From contig JBBSBE010000017.1 in assembly GCA_038251625.1 (NCBI GenBank), positions 1-44,187 of the forward strand: DNA of 44,187 nucleotides, written 5' to 3'. The translations under genes were made by a program, and so were the position numbers. A model generated the notes under the pieces. It saw only the letters and a list, made by a program, of their open reading frames with translations, made no database searches and was not told where the DNA came from. Shown here piece after piece: positions 33,474 to 43,100 of this stretch. The stretch comes from JBBQXK01 sp038251625 (GTDB taxonomy: Bacteria > Pseudomonadota > Alphaproteobacteria > Rhodobacterales > Rhodobacteraceae). The stretch's first letter is position 1, and the number at the start of each line of letters is the position of its first letter.

Positions 33474-34308
33474 GTCAACCTTGCCGCCCCCTTTGCTGCT
33501 GCGAACCGCCGCACCGCAGCGCCCGCGTGGGACCACCCGGCGGTCTTTTCCCACCATGCGCGCGATTCTTGCGCTGATGCTGCGCGAGATGTCCACGAGC
33601 TATGGCCGCTCGCCGGGTGGCTATATCTGGGCAGTGGCAGAGCCCGTGGCGGGAATCGTCTTTCTGTCGTTCGTGTTCGAACAGGTGTTTCAGAAGCCGC
33701 CGATCGGCATGTCGTTTCCGATGTTCTACGCCACCGGAATGGTGCCGTTCGTGATGTTCAACGACCTGCACAACAAGGTGTCGCAATCGCTGATGTATTC
33801 GAAGGCGCTGCTGGCCTACCCCACCGTCACGTTCGTGGATGCGTTGCTGGCGCGGTTCCTGACCAACCTGATCACGCAGGTAATGATCGCATATCTGGTG
33901 CTTGGCGGTTCCATGTTTCTGTTCGAAGGGCGGATGAACGTGGACATGGTCGAAGTCCTGCTGGGCCTTGCGATGGTGGCGCTGCTCGCACTCGGCATCG
34001 GTACGCTGAACGCGTTCCTCTTCTCGCGCATACCTGCGCTGCAACAGATATGGTCGGTCATGATGCGACCGATGTTCATTTTTTCTTGTGTGATGATCAT
34101 GTATGACGCGATCCCCCAGCCTTTCCGGGGCTGGCTGTGGTGGAACCCGATCCTGCATGGCGTGGGGGCGGTACGCGGCGGGTTCTACGACACATACGAT
34201 CCCTATTATGTGTCGCCGCTCTACGTTCTGGGGGTCGCGCTGTCGTGCATGGCACTGGGGCTTTTGCTTTTGCGCGCGCATCACCGCGACATACTGTCAA
34301 ACAGCTGA
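33472..34308 (+). CDS. kpsM: capsule polysaccharide ABC transporter, permease
   Basis: Membrane subunit of the ABC-2 exporter that moves capsule across the inner membrane with KpsT. 278 residues with six hydrophobic helices. Typical blocks are LMLREMSTSYGRSPGGYIWA before the first helix and WWNPILHGVGAVRGGFYDTY near the end. The ATG at 33472 gives a 28-residue basic, proline-containing lead; ATG at 33556 would start directly at MRAILALMLREM. No strong ribosome binding site before 33472. It is divergent from kpsE-kpsT and its 3' end overlaps the convergent sulfotransferase gene by 28 bases. Confidence 0.9.
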   Translation: MSTLPPPLLLRTAAPQRPRGTTRRSFPTMRAILALMLREMSTSYGRSPGGYIWAVAEPVAGIVFLSFVFEQVFQKPPIGMSFPMFYATGMVPFVMFNDLHNKVSQSLMYSKALLAYPTVTFVDALLARFLTNLITQVMIAYLVLGGSMFLFEGRMNVDMVEVLLGLAMVALLALGIGTLNAFLFSRIPALQQIWSVMMRPMFIFSCVMIMYDAIPQPFRGWLWWNPILHGVGAVRGGFYDTYDPYYVSPLYVLGVALSCMALGLLLLRAHHRDILSNS

Positions 34309-35099
34309 AGCCAGAGCGGGCGGCGTGGCGGGGGCGGCAAGGTTTCCAGCAAAGCCGTATCCTCGGCCACGAAGTCCTCGATACGGCGGCGCGCCGCGTC
34401 GGTTTCGAACCGGTCGAGAAGGGCTTTCCAGCGTGCCTCGCCCTGCGGGAGCGGACCGGCGTTGGCCACGCGGCGTGCGCAGGCCAGTGACAGCCCGAAG
34501 TGGCGCGCGAAATCGCGGTCAAGCACATGCAGCGCTTCAGACCGATAGACCGCGTCAAGCGTCGCCAACCCGGCGGCCGCGCGCGCCCGCACCGCTGCGG
34601 CATCAAGCCCGGTCAGTTCCACCCGCCCCTGAACGCGGCGCGTCGCGAAATACGTACAATAGAAATTGTCGTAGTGATCGCGCACGAAGGCTTGCCAGCC
34701 CGCGTCGCCACCAAAGAAGTAATCGTCAATCCGTCGCGTCAGGATGGCCTCAAGATCGGTGCGTCGGTCGGCCACACGGCGTTCGGGCGGCATCTGGCGA
34801 GCAGTTTGCAGGAGGTAGAAATAGAACGAAGCCAATCGTTCGCGCGGATCACGCAGAACCGTGAATGTGAACCGGGGGCCGGGTAGGGCATCCAGAGCTA
34901 CCCAGTCGAGATGGCCGGAATAGAGCCTGTATCCGGGTGGAAACTGTACCTCGGCAGGGGCCTGGGTATGCGTTCGGACCGGAGATATCCGGTCTGCCGC
35001 AATCAGCCGGGCGAGTTCAAAGTGTACCGTCTGTCCGGCTGTTTTGGGCAGATGAAGAAAGACCAGTGCCGTTTTTTCATGGCCCGGCCGCAGCGTCAT
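34281..35099 (-). CDS. sulfotransferase family 2 protein
   Basis: 272 residues. The 5'-phosphosulfate loop is HLPKTAGQT (16-24) and the 3'-phosphate site is VLRDPRERLASFYFY (Arg83 and Ser91), the two marks of PAPS-dependent carbohydrate sulfotransferases. Likely transfers sulfate to a sugar of the capsule in the cytoplasm. The start overlaps the acetyltransferase stop as ATGA, so it is the last gene of a coupled trio with the glycosyltransferase at 35830. The frame is open further upstream, but the ATG at 35099 matches the family start. The 3' end overlaps kpsM. The acceptor is unknown. Confidence 0.83.
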   Translation of the reverse strand: MTLRPGHEKTALVFLHLPKTAGQTVHFELARLIAADRISPVRTHTQAPAEVQFPPGYRLYSGHLDWVALDALPGPRFTFTVLRDPRERLASFYFYLLQTARQMPPERRVADRRTDLEAILTRRIDDYFFGGDAGWQAFVRDHYDNFYCTYFATRRVQGRVELTGLDAAAVRARAAAGLATLDAVYRSEALHVLDRDFARHFGLSLACARRVANAGPLPQGEARWKALLDRFETDAARRRIEDFVAEDTALLETLPPPPRRPLWLQLFDSMSR

Positions 35100-35833
35100 T
35101 GTGGCTCGACAGATAGGTCGACCACATCGGGCGCAAACGCCGTTGCACCGTCTATCGCGTTGACCCCTACGACAAATGCCATCGGTTTGCTTATATCGAG
35201 ATGCGCGAGTTGCCATGGCGCAAAACGCCACCAGCGGGACCGCAGCATCGGCGAAATGAAGAGAGGGTCGATGCGGTATTTCTTGATGACCGCGGGATTG
35301 CCCGCAACCACCGCGTACGGCGGCACAGGCTTTGTGACCACTGCATGCCCGGCCACAACCGCGCCGTCACCGATGGTCACACCCGCCGCAATATAGGCGC
35401 CATGGCCAATCCAGACATCGTTGCCGATATGCGTCTCGCGCGCGGTCGTGGGCGGCGTGGTGTGGCTGAACGCATATTCGCGCCACGCCTCGGACCCCGC
35501 AAAACCAGTGCCTAGATCGAACATCGCATCCCCGAGGTAGAAAGCGGGGCTCGTAGAAATCAGATGCAGGGGATGGTTCTGCCGCCCGATCTGCACATCC
35601 TCGCCAAATGAACAGTAGCGGCCAATGCGGGCGGCGAAGGCATAGCCCGAGGCTTGATAGGAAAAGGCGCCGAGATGCAGCGAATGTTCGTACTGCGTCC
35701 ATTTCAGGCTGGCGGGCGCCTCGATACGGGTCTGCAACGGCAGGGTCACAGTGCCCATCCCAAGATCGCCACGCGACAGAACCTCGACCCCACGCTGGCG
35801 CAGCCTGCGGATAGAGATATCGACGGTTGTCAT
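35096..35833 (-). CDS. hexapeptide-repeat acetyltransferase
   Basis: 245 residues of left-handed beta-helix type. Hexapeptide runs include IGRYCSFGEDVQIG, IGNDVWIGHGAYIAAGVTIG and GAVVAGHAVVTKPVPPYAVVAG, and the NHP motif (QNHPLHLIST) is the active-site His region of CatB/VAT-like enzymes. It should acetylate a sugar of the polysaccharide from acetyl-CoA, probably as a trimer. It is coupled by ATGA overlaps to both neighbours: the glycosyltransferase stop upstream and the sulfotransferase start downstream. An antibiotic acetyltransferase role is possible for the family but unlikely here. Confidence 0.86.
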   Translation of the reverse strand: MTTVDISIRRLRQRGVEVLSRGDLGMGTVTLPLQTRIEAPASLKWTQYEHSLHLGAFSYQASGYAFAARIGRYCSFGEDVQIGRQNHPLHLISTSPAFYLGDAMFDLGTGFAGSEAWREYAFSHTTPPTTARETHIGNDVWIGHGAYIAAGVTIGDGAVVAGHAVVTKPVPPYAVVAGNPAVIKKYRIDPLFISPMLRSRWWRFAPWQLAHLDISKPMAFVVGVNAIDGATAFAPDVVDLSVEPQ

Positions 35834-38391
35834 GCCACGCTTCCTTTGACTTCTGTCCCGCCGCGCGCGCCCGGATTGCCGCGCGGTTGAAGCCGCGCCA
35901 GCAGGGCCTCTGCCGCAATAGCCCCGCCTGCATCGAGCGGCAACACCCCGCCGGGTGCGCCGCCGGCCACGGCTGCACGGACCGCCTCGCCCTGAGCGCC
36001 TATGTCGAATGCGAAGACGGGCATTCCTGTGGCCAATGCCTCATGGGTTGTGAAAGAAAAGGTTTCCGGCCAGATCGAGGGGATCAACCAGGCCGAGATG
36101 CCGTAGCGCGCGACAAGGCTGGGCAAGTCGCGGTGTTCGTAACTGCCGTGGATGCAGGCAGGGGCGGCAAGCGGAAAAGCCGGATCGACCAGCCCGATCA
36201 CCACCAGCCCTGCGCTTTTGGTTCGGGCAAGATCGCGCACCAGATGCTGCAGAACCGCCGCCCCCTTGTGCGCGCCGATGTTGCCCAGAACGCCGATGGC
36301 GGGCCGGCCATCCTGTTGCCTTGCCGGGAGAATCTGCCCAATGGTGAGGGGAAGCGCATGCGGTGTTACAACAAGCTTGTTTGCCGCATCGGGATAAGCC
36401 TCCGCCATGATTGCGCGGCTTGAGCGCGAAAACACGGTGATCCGGTCGGCTGAAACCAGAAGCGCGCCCCAGGCCACCTGCCATTCGGCCAGTTGCACAC
36501 GGCGCCCACCGGCGCCTTCGGCCCGATGCGCGGGGTCCATCTCAAAGGGCGTACCGGGTCGCGGCACGCCCCGGTATCGGCCATCGGCACCTAGCAAAGT
36601 GTAAGACGGGCTGATGGGAAAGAAATCATGCACCAACACCTCAAGCAGTTGGGCGCCACCGGGCAAGGGCCGACCGTCCGCGCGCGGGCGCCCTGCAAGA
36701 TCAAGCAAAAGCCCGGGCAGGGCAACGGCATCAGGGTCACCTACGCCACAGGAATAGATGATGTGACGGGTGGGCAGTCGCGCAAGAAGCGCACGCATCA
36801 GGTGCTCGTCGCCTGTCAGCCCCTGGACGATGCCGTGGGCCGTATGCACCTCAAGCCGCCATCGTAGACCCTGCCCCACACGCAGCACGACCGCCGCGCC
36901 CTGTGCCGAGATGCTATCGGCCAGTCGGCGCTGCAGATCGACCTCGGCCCCACCACCCATGGCATGGGCAAGCCAGACCGGCACAGGACGCCCCGCTGCC
37001 ATTTCGGAAGCCCACGAAAGCGCAAGGGCCAAGCGCGGCGCAACCAGGGGATCGGCGCGGACGAAATCCTGCACCTCGCCATCGTAGCGCGGATAACGGC
37101 GTGAGATCAGCGCACCGTTCGTGGCCAGCAGACACGTCTTGTCTGTCTGCCCGAAGGACGCGCCGCTGCGATGCTCCACAAACAGGTTTGCCACCGCAAC
37201 ATGCCGCCCCCCCAACGCACGGGCACGCTGGCACCAATCCGTTTCCTCGCCGTAGCCACGCCCGAAAGCGGGATCGAGCGTAGGCAACCGCCCCAGATAA
37301 TCCGGCGCCATCGCCATGCAGAACCCTACGCCGGTTGGGACGGTGACAGGCTGGCCCGCAGACAACAGCCGCGCGGCCGCATCCAGCCGCTCAGCCGCCC
37401 CTTCGGGCAGCGGGGCGGCGCGGCAAATCGCGGGCACAGAGAATATTTCGGCGTCATTCGACATCGGCGTGGCACTTGCGACCCCCGGATCGGCAAGCGG
37501 CGCCACCAGACGCGCGGCCCAGTTTGGCGGCACCATCGCATCCGTGTTCAGCAGGATCACAGGATCGTCCGGCCAGGCCCGCGCGGCCGCAAGCCCCCGG
37601 TTGACGGATCCGACAAACCCGAGGTTGGTGTCGCTCAGGATCAAGAGCACCTGTCCAGGCCCTGAAGACCGCCCGGTCGCAAGCGCCTCCAGCCACGGCC
37701 GCACAAGCGGATCGCTCGACTTGTCCTCGATCAGGATCAGGCGCCACGTGTCGATACCGGCACCCTTGGTATGCCTCAGAACGTGACCGACAGATTCACG
37801 CAGCAGGTCAAAGGCGTTGAAGACCGGCATCACGATTGTCACGGCAGTGAAGGCCTCGACCGGGGCTGTCGCACCCAGAACGGCCGCGCTGTCCATCACC
37901 ACGGCATCCGAAGCCGGAACAAGGTGCAGCCGTTTCTTGATGACCTCGCGTGCAGCGGGATCGCCGTGCCGCTTCCAGCGCCAGATCTGTGGCACCAGGC
38001 CCGCCACCGCCCGCAGATAGGGAATCCATCGTAAGGCCCTTGCCCGCGCCACTTGCCCCTTTGCAAAGCCGGGCACGATGGCCACGCGCGGTGCAGCGAC
38101 ACCCGGCATTTCTGCCAGAATGCGGAAAGGGCCGGGTTCAAAGGGCAGATCCAGCGTGAAGCCGCGCGGGGATTTTCCCGGCTGTGCCAGCTCTGGCACC
38201 GTCCAAGTCTGGGCAAGATTCAGTGCAATCCCGATGCGATCGGCGTCGGTCCAGCCTTCCAAAACCAGCCTGTTACGCACGACACTCAGACGATCGATCG
38301 AACCGAACCGCCGCCCCTCGGAATCGCAAAGATCGCGCCCCGGCGCGTCCAACCGCAGCGTCTGGTCGGCATATCGGTCGAAAAGGCGCAT
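35830..38391 (-). CDS. two-domain glycosyltransferase (GT2 plus GT4)
   Basis: 853 residues from the ATG at 38391 (the frame runs to a TTG at 38436). The N-terminal 170 residues include a small beta domain (GSIDRLSVVRNRLVLEGWTD). A GT2 domain follows (about 179-420): VTIVMPVFNAFDLL, LIEDKSSD, the DxD-like LLNTDAM and YGEETDWCQRA. The C-terminal third is GT-B-like of GT4 type: GVLGNIGAHKG and PSIWPETFSFTTHEALATG with the ExxxxxxE region. Such enzymes add two sugars or extend a repeat. The beta domain resembles the N-terminus of the glycosyltransferase at 39618. It is coupled to the acetyltransferase by ATGA. Confidence 0.85.
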   Translation of the reverse strand: MRLFDRYADQTLRLDAPGRDLCDSEGRRFGSIDRLSVVRNRLVLEGWTDADRIGIALNLAQTWTVPELAQPGKSPRGFTLDLPFEPGPFRILAEMPGVAAPRVAIVPGFAKGQVARARALRWIPYLRAVAGLVPQIWRWKRHGDPAAREVIKKRLHLVPASDAVVMDSAAVLGATAPVEAFTAVTIVMPVFNAFDLLRESVGHVLRHTKGAGIDTWRLILIEDKSSDPLVRPWLEALATGRSSGPGQVLLILSDTNLGFVGSVNRGLAAARAWPDDPVILLNTDAMVPPNWAARLVAPLADPGVASATPMSNDAEIFSVPAICRAAPLPEGAAERLDAAARLLSAGQPVTVPTGVGFCMAMAPDYLGRLPTLDPAFGRGYGEETDWCQRARALGGRHVAVANLFVEHRSGASFGQTDKTCLLATNGALISRRYPRYDGEVQDFVRADPLVAPRLALALSWASEMAAGRPVPVWLAHAMGGGAEVDLQRRLADSISAQGAAVVLRVGQGLRWRLEVHTAHGIVQGLTGDEHLMRALLARLPTRHIIYSCGVGDPDAVALPGLLLDLAGRPRADGRPLPGGAQLLEVLVHDFFPISPSYTLLGADGRYRGVPRPGTPFEMDPAHRAEGAGGRRVQLAEWQVAWGALLVSADRITVFSRSSRAIMAEAYPDAANKLVVTPHALPLTIGQILPARQQDGRPAIGVLGNIGAHKGAAVLQHLVRDLARTKSAGLVVIGLVDPAFPLAAPACIHGSYEHRDLPSLVARYGISAWLIPSIWPETFSFTTHEALATGMPVFAFDIGAQGEAVRAAVAGGAPGGVLPLDAGGAIAAEALLARLQPRGNPGARGGTEVKGSVA

Positions 38392-38593
38392 CAGCCTGCC
38401 AAGCACCGGATCAACCACACGTTGCGGGCGACGCAAAGGTCCCCCATCGACCGGAGACCGGCAGAAACCCGCACATCAGAAAAGCAAATGCCTGTTTTGC
38501 AAGAGTTTCATGATTCTCCGTTGCCAGAATGCGTGTTGTCTCCTGAAGGGTGACGAAGTATGCAGAGCCTGTCTCCGAGCGATCAGGATACCC

Positions 38594-39607
38594 ATGAAAA
38601 CCGCATTCATCTCCGGCATCACAGGTCAGGACGGTGCCTATCTGGCCAAACTGCTGCTTGACAAGGGATATCGTGTTCACGGTGGCGTACGCCGGATTTC
38701 GCAGCCGGAATTGCCGCGGCTTGAGGCCTTGGGGATCGTGCAGGACGTTCACCTGCACGAGTTCGACCTGACCGAAACGAACACGATGTTCCGTGTGATC
38801 CGCGATCTTCAGATGGATGAGTTCTACAACCTGGCCGCGCAAAGCTTTGTCGGTGCGTCTTGGGAACTGCCGGTCTACACCGCCGATGTGGACGGTATGG
38901 CGGTGGTTCGGATTCTTGACACGTTGCGCACTGTTTCGCCGCATACGCGGTTCTACCAGGCTTCGACATCCGAGATGTTCGGACTGGTGCAAGACGTGCC
39001 CCAGCGTGAAACGACGCGGTTCTACCCCCGCTCGCCCTATGGAGTGGCCAAGGTCTATGGCCATTACATCACCGTGAATTACCGAGAAAGTTTTGGTCTG
39101 CACGCCTCGTCTGGTATCCTGTTCAACCATGAAAGCCCGTTGCGCGGCAAGGAATTCGTGACCCGCAAGATTACACTGGCGCTTGCGCAACTGGCGCGAG
39201 GGGGGGCTGATCCTGTAGAGTTGGGCAACATGGCGTCGCGCCGCGACTGGGGCTTTGCGGGGGACTACGTCGAGGGGATGTGGCGCATGCTGCAACAAGA
39301 GACGGGCGACGACTACGTGCTGGCAACGGGCGTGACGACGACGATCCGTGATTTCGTGACCTATGCCGCCGAGGCGCTGGACATGGATCTGGTCTGGGAC
39401 GGCGAGGGTATTTCCGAAACGGCGACCGACCGGAAAAGCGGCAAGCGGGTGATGCAGGTCAACCAGCGTTTCTTCCGTCCGGCCGAGGTTGACCTATTGA
39501 TTGGCGACGCTTCGAAGGCACGCGATCAGCTTGGATGGGCGCCCAAGGTTGGTGTGCGTGAACTGGCGCAGATGATGGCGCGTGCTGATTTCGACGCCTT
39601 GGCATAG
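38594..39607 (+). CDS. gmd: GDP-mannose 4,6-dehydratase-like enzyme
   Basis: Converts GDP-mannose to GDP-4-keto-6-deoxymannose, the branch point to GDP-rhamnose, fucose or perosamine. 337 residues, an extended short-chain dehydrogenase. The cofactor motif is GITGQDGAYLA (GxxGxxG at 8-14). The active site has STSEMFG and YPRSPYGVAKVYGH (YxxxK). FNHESPLRGKEFVTRKI is the Gmd signature. The ATG at 38594 follows AGGA. A UDP- or other nucleotide sugar substrate is less likely because manC lies in the same operon. No reductase or epimerase for the keto intermediate is in the window. Confidence 0.92.
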   Translation: MKTAFISGITGQDGAYLAKLLLDKGYRVHGGVRRISQPELPRLEALGIVQDVHLHEFDLTETNTMFRVIRDLQMDEFYNLAAQSFVGASWELPVYTADVDGMAVVRILDTLRTVSPHTRFYQASTSEMFGLVQDVPQRETTRFYPRSPYGVAKVYGHYITVNYRESFGLHASSGILFNHESPLRGKEFVTRKITLALAQLARGGADPVELGNMASRRDWGFAGDYVEGMWRMLQQETGDDYVLATGVTTTIRDFVTYAAEALDMDLVWDGEGISETATDRKSGKRVMQVNQRFFRPAEVDLLIGDASKARDQLGWAPKVGVRELAQMMARADFDALA

Positions 39608-39617
39608 GGAACAGCGG

Positions 39618-42164
39618 ATGACCGGCGGCATGCATGGACTGAGATCGCGCGCGCGCCGGACGCTTGCCCCCTATGCGCGGCGGCTGAACCTCGGCGGACC
39701 GTACCGCGGCCATGTCGACGGCTACAACGGGCACGAGATTTACGGCTGGGTCGTTCGCAACGCAGAGAATGCCGGCGGTCTTAGCGTCGGCTTGTTCGTT
39801 TCGGGCGGGTTGATGGCGACGACGGTGGCCGCGGTCTTTCGCGCCGATGTGCGCGATGCCGGCATCGGGGATGGCCATTCCGGGTTTGCCATCCCGGTCA
39901 CGGCTGCCATCGCCGATGCGGCCTCCCGTGGCGACGGCACCGTCTATATCCGCGTGCTTGATTCCGTGCCGCAAGAGATCGGTCGCCTCGTTCTGCCAAA
40001 GGCGGGGGCAACGTGGTTCGATCCCGGGGGCCCGCTCATCGACCAGTGCCGGAAGCTGCTTTTCGGTGATCTGGAAGAGTTGCGGCGTCTGTCGGGCGAG
40101 CTTGACCGCGGGGTTGACCCCGAGATGACTCCGCCGCTTTCGAAGCATGATCTGATCTTCTCGACCGAACGGGTGATGCCGACGGATGTGGCGCCCGGCA
40201 TCGAAAGACTGCCCGCCTACCTTGAGTACGTTCGCTATCGTGCCCGTCAGGATCAGGCCTTCGACACCGAGGGAAGCAAGGAAGATGTAGAGCACTACCT
40301 CGATTTCTATCTGAAGGCCTACGGCACCAGCCGTGGCGGGATGCGCGTGCCGCTGTCCCGCAAGCTGATCGAGTTTCTGAACGAACCTATCGTGATGGGA
40401 GGCCAGAAATTCTCGGTATCGCGGTACATGTGGTGGCGGATTCTGGCGAATGCACCGATCCGGCAATCCCTGAACCTTGAGGGGATCGCCGGATACGACA
40501 TCGTTGCCTTCTGGTGGGCATGGCAAGAAGCACACGTGCTGCACGTCGAGGACTGCCTTGTTCCCCAGCGCGTCATCGACAGGCTTCGGTCGGTGCGGGT
40601 GGAGCGTCGGTCGGAAATGATGCCGCTGACCATCTTCATGGAACATCTGCACCAGAAATATCAGCAGTATCATTTCCTGGATGGCGGCACGGTTGAAGGG
40701 CGGACGCTCTTTCTGCTTTCAGTCATGGTCGCAGCGGTCAATCGGCCCGATGCGATGCGCTTTCTGCCCCCGCAATCGGTAGCCGCGATGCTGGCAGAGC
40801 GTGACGGCGCGCCGTCGGTCTTTGCGCAATTCCTGGGCGCACTTTTTCAGTCCGAACCACCGCAGGATATGACCGCTGACCATTTTGCCAAGATCCTGCG
40901 GCTCAAGGGATATGATATCCGGCGCAACGTTTTCACGTCGATCACGCCAAAGGGCGACCGGCTACATGCCGCATCGCTGCCTGCGGTGACGGGCGACAGA
41001 AAGGTGGATGTTCAACTCATCGGCCCTTTTAAGAAGGCGTCCGGGTTGGGTATGGCCACGCGGCTGTCGGCGCGCATCCTGTCCAAGACGTCGCTGGATG
41101 CGAACTTCGTCGATTTTGGCCTGGACAATCCGGCCTCCGAAGTTTCGGTCGACCTGCCTGCATTGTCCGACTTCAAGCCGGCGAAGGTGAACATCATTCA
41201 CCTGAATTCGGAATCGCTGCCGCTGATCTATGCCTATGGGCCGGATGTGCTGTCGGACGCCTACAACATTGGCTATTTCTTCTGGGAACTGAACAGCCCC
41301 GCCCTGCCGCATTACCTTGGCATGGGGCTTTTGGATGAAATCTGGGTATCTGCCGACTATGGCGTCGACATCTACGGCGCCGAGGCCGGAAAACCCGTCA
41401 CGAACGCCGGCATGTGCCACGCGGATACCGGCGTCATAGACCGGAAGGCAGCGCGCGCCCAATTGAACGACCGCTTTGATCTGGTCGGCGACGAGTTCAT
41501 CGTCTTTGTCGCCTTTGACAGTTTTTCCTACGCGCAGCGCAAAAATCCGACGGGTGTGCTTTCCGCCTTTGGCAAGGCCTTCCGCGATGTGCCCTCCGCG
41601 CGCCTGATCATAAAGACCCATAACAAGGACTATATCGTCGATCCGGTGCAGAAACGCATGTGGCACAGGATCGAGGGGATGATTGACGCCGATCCACGCA
41701 TCATGCTGATGAACGAGACGCTAAGCTACGCCGAGCTGTTGAACCTCAAGGCCGCGTCGGATTGCTATATCTCGCTCCACCGGTCCGAAGGTTGGGGCTT
41801 CGGGATGATCGAGGCGATGAACCTGAAGGTGCCGGTGGTCTGCACGGGCTATTCAGGCAACATGGATTTCTGTTCCGATGATACCGCGTGGCTGGTGGAC
41901 TACACTGAAGTGACGCTTGACCGCGACGACTATATCTTTGTGCGCCGTGGCCAGAAATGGGCCGATCCGGACATTGACCACGCCGCGCGGCAGCTTCGCG
42001 CCGTCTGGGCCGATCCGGCGGCGCGGCAGGTGAAGGTGGAGGCCGCCTTCCGCAACGTGCGCACCAACTTCTCGCCCGAGGCAATCGCAAAGCGGTATGA
42101 GGCGCGGCTGAAGGAGATACTTGCCGGGCGGAAGGACGCGCCAAATCGGAACGGAAAGGCCTGA
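39618..42164 (+). CDS. large glycosyltransferase with N-terminal beta domain and GT4 C-terminus
   Basis: 848 residues. The N-terminal 110 residues form a beta domain of the kind found on polysaccharide enzymes (GHVDGYNGHEIYGWVVRN, then FRADVRDAGIGDGHSGFAIP). A middle region (about 150-450) is helical with no domain I recognise. The C-terminal GT-B part (about 464-800) begins VQLIGPFKKASGLG, includes IIKTHNKDY, and carries the GT4 motif HRSEGWGFGMIEAM (about 720-733) with VVCTGYSGNMDF after it. Nucleotide-sugar donor unknown; GDP-mannose is suggested only by the operon. The ATG at 39618 is ten bases after gmd. Confidence 0.85.
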   Translation: MTGGMHGLRSRARRTLAPYARRLNLGGPYRGHVDGYNGHEIYGWVVRNAENAGGLSVGLFVSGGLMATTVAAVFRADVRDAGIGDGHSGFAIPVTAAIADAASRGDGTVYIRVLDSVPQEIGRLVLPKAGATWFDPGGPLIDQCRKLLFGDLEELRRLSGELDRGVDPEMTPPLSKHDLIFSTERVMPTDVAPGIERLPAYLEYVRYRARQDQAFDTEGSKEDVEHYLDFYLKAYGTSRGGMRVPLSRKLIEFLNEPIVMGGQKFSVSRYMWWRILANAPIRQSLNLEGIAGYDIVAFWWAWQEAHVLHVEDCLVPQRVIDRLRSVRVERRSEMMPLTIFMEHLHQKYQQYHFLDGGTVEGRTLFLLSVMVAAVNRPDAMRFLPPQSVAAMLAERDGAPSVFAQFLGALFQSEPPQDMTADHFAKILRLKGYDIRRNVFTSITPKGDRLHAASLPAVTGDRKVDVQLIGPFKKASGLGMATRLSARILSKTSLDANFVDFGLDNPASEVSVDLPALSDFKPAKVNIIHLNSESLPLIYAYGPDVLSDAYNIGYFFWELNSPALPHYLGMGLLDEIWVSADYGVDIYGAEAGKPVTNAGMCHADTGVIDRKAARAQLNDRFDLVGDEFIVFVAFDSFSYAQRKNPTGVLSAFGKAFRDVPSARLIIKTHNKDYIVDPVQKRMWHRIEGMIDADPRIMLMNETLSYAELLNLKAASDCYISLHRSEGWGFGMIEAMNLKVPVVCTGYSGNMDFCSDDTAWLVDYTEVTLDRDDYIFVRRGQKWADPDIDHAARQLRAVWADPAARQVKVEAAFRNVRTNFSPEAIAKRYEARLKEILAGRKDAPNRNGKA

Positions 42165-42167
42165 GCG

Positions 42168-43100
42168 GTGGATGGTGCCCGGCCAATCCACGATGCGCTC
42201 TGGAACTATGCATGCGATTTCGACGCGCTGGCTCTTATTCGCCGCTACCACGTTGAAGATCAGAGTCCCGAACCGGGGATCATCCGAAACTTCCTTGGCA
42301 CGCGCATAGAACCCGTGATCCACCCCAGCGTGCTTGAGCCGAAATCCGGTACGGTCGAGGGGTTGCCGTTTCCCGGCAACTGGCACGCCGACATCGCGGA
42401 ATGGGCGGCGGCACTCTTGAGCGTTGAACGCGCCGCTGACACATACAGAATCGTGGAAGCTGGCTGCGGCTGGGGGTGCTGGATGGTCAATATGGGCGTC
42501 GCCGCGCGAAATCGCGGGCTCGACACGACGTTGATCGGCATAGAAGGTGAGGCTCGGCACCTTATCAATGCAAGGCGCACACTTTCCCTGAACGGGTTCG
42601 AGGACGACAGTATCACCCTCAAACACGGCGTCGCGGGCCCAAAGTCCGGCCATGCGATCTTTCCTCGCACCGAACAGGGGCAGGTTGGGTGGGGCGGGGA
42701 AGCGATCTTTGACCCGACGCCCGAGCAAATCGATGCGGCGCGACGCGGAACTGACACGCAGGTGCTGGATTGCGTGACGTTGGGTGAGTTGTCAGGGGAC
42801 AAACCCATCGATCTTTTGCATATCGACATCCAGGGCGCCGAGGCCGACTTTGTGGCAGGCAACATCGCACAGATGGACCGCTACGTTCGTCATGTCCTGA
42901 TCGGAACGCACAGCCGGGTTCTTGAGGGCGCGCTGGTCGCGCACCTCTCTGCTGCGGGCTGGCGCCTTGAAATGGAAAGGCCGGCGATCATGCCGATCCA
43001 CGGCGGAAAGCAGTATTTGGCAATTGACGGCGTTCAATTCTGGGTCAATCGCGCCCTTGAAGGACGGTCGACGACCGAGCAGGCGGACCATGGACGATGA
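42168..43100 (+). CDS. FkbM-family methyltransferase
   Basis: 310 residues with a GTG start (42168) after GGAAAGG, three bases behind the glycosyltransferase. The SAM site is VEAGCGWGCWMVNMG (about 95-109), followed by the acidic LIGIEGEARHL. IDLLHIDIQGAEADFV is the FkbM block. Such enzymes methylate hydroxyls of sugars or polyketides; in this operon the acceptor is probably a capsule sugar. The middle (about 155-195) has a long loop with charged and glycine residues. The stop overlaps the next start as ATGA. Confidence 0.85.
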   Translation: MDGARPIHDALWNYACDFDALALIRRYHVEDQSPEPGIIRNFLGTRIEPVIHPSVLEPKSGTVEGLPFPGNWHADIAEWAAALLSVERAADTYRIVEAGCGWGCWMVNMGVAARNRGLDTTLIGIEGEARHLINARRTLSLNGFEDDSITLKHGVAGPKSGHAIFPRTEQGQVGWGGEAIFDPTPEQIDAARRGTDTQVLDCVTLGELSGDKPIDLLHIDIQGAEADFVAGNIAQMDRYVRHVLIGTHSRVLEGALVAHLSAAGWRLEMERPAIMPIHGGKQYLAIDGVQFWVNRALEGRSTTEQADHGR

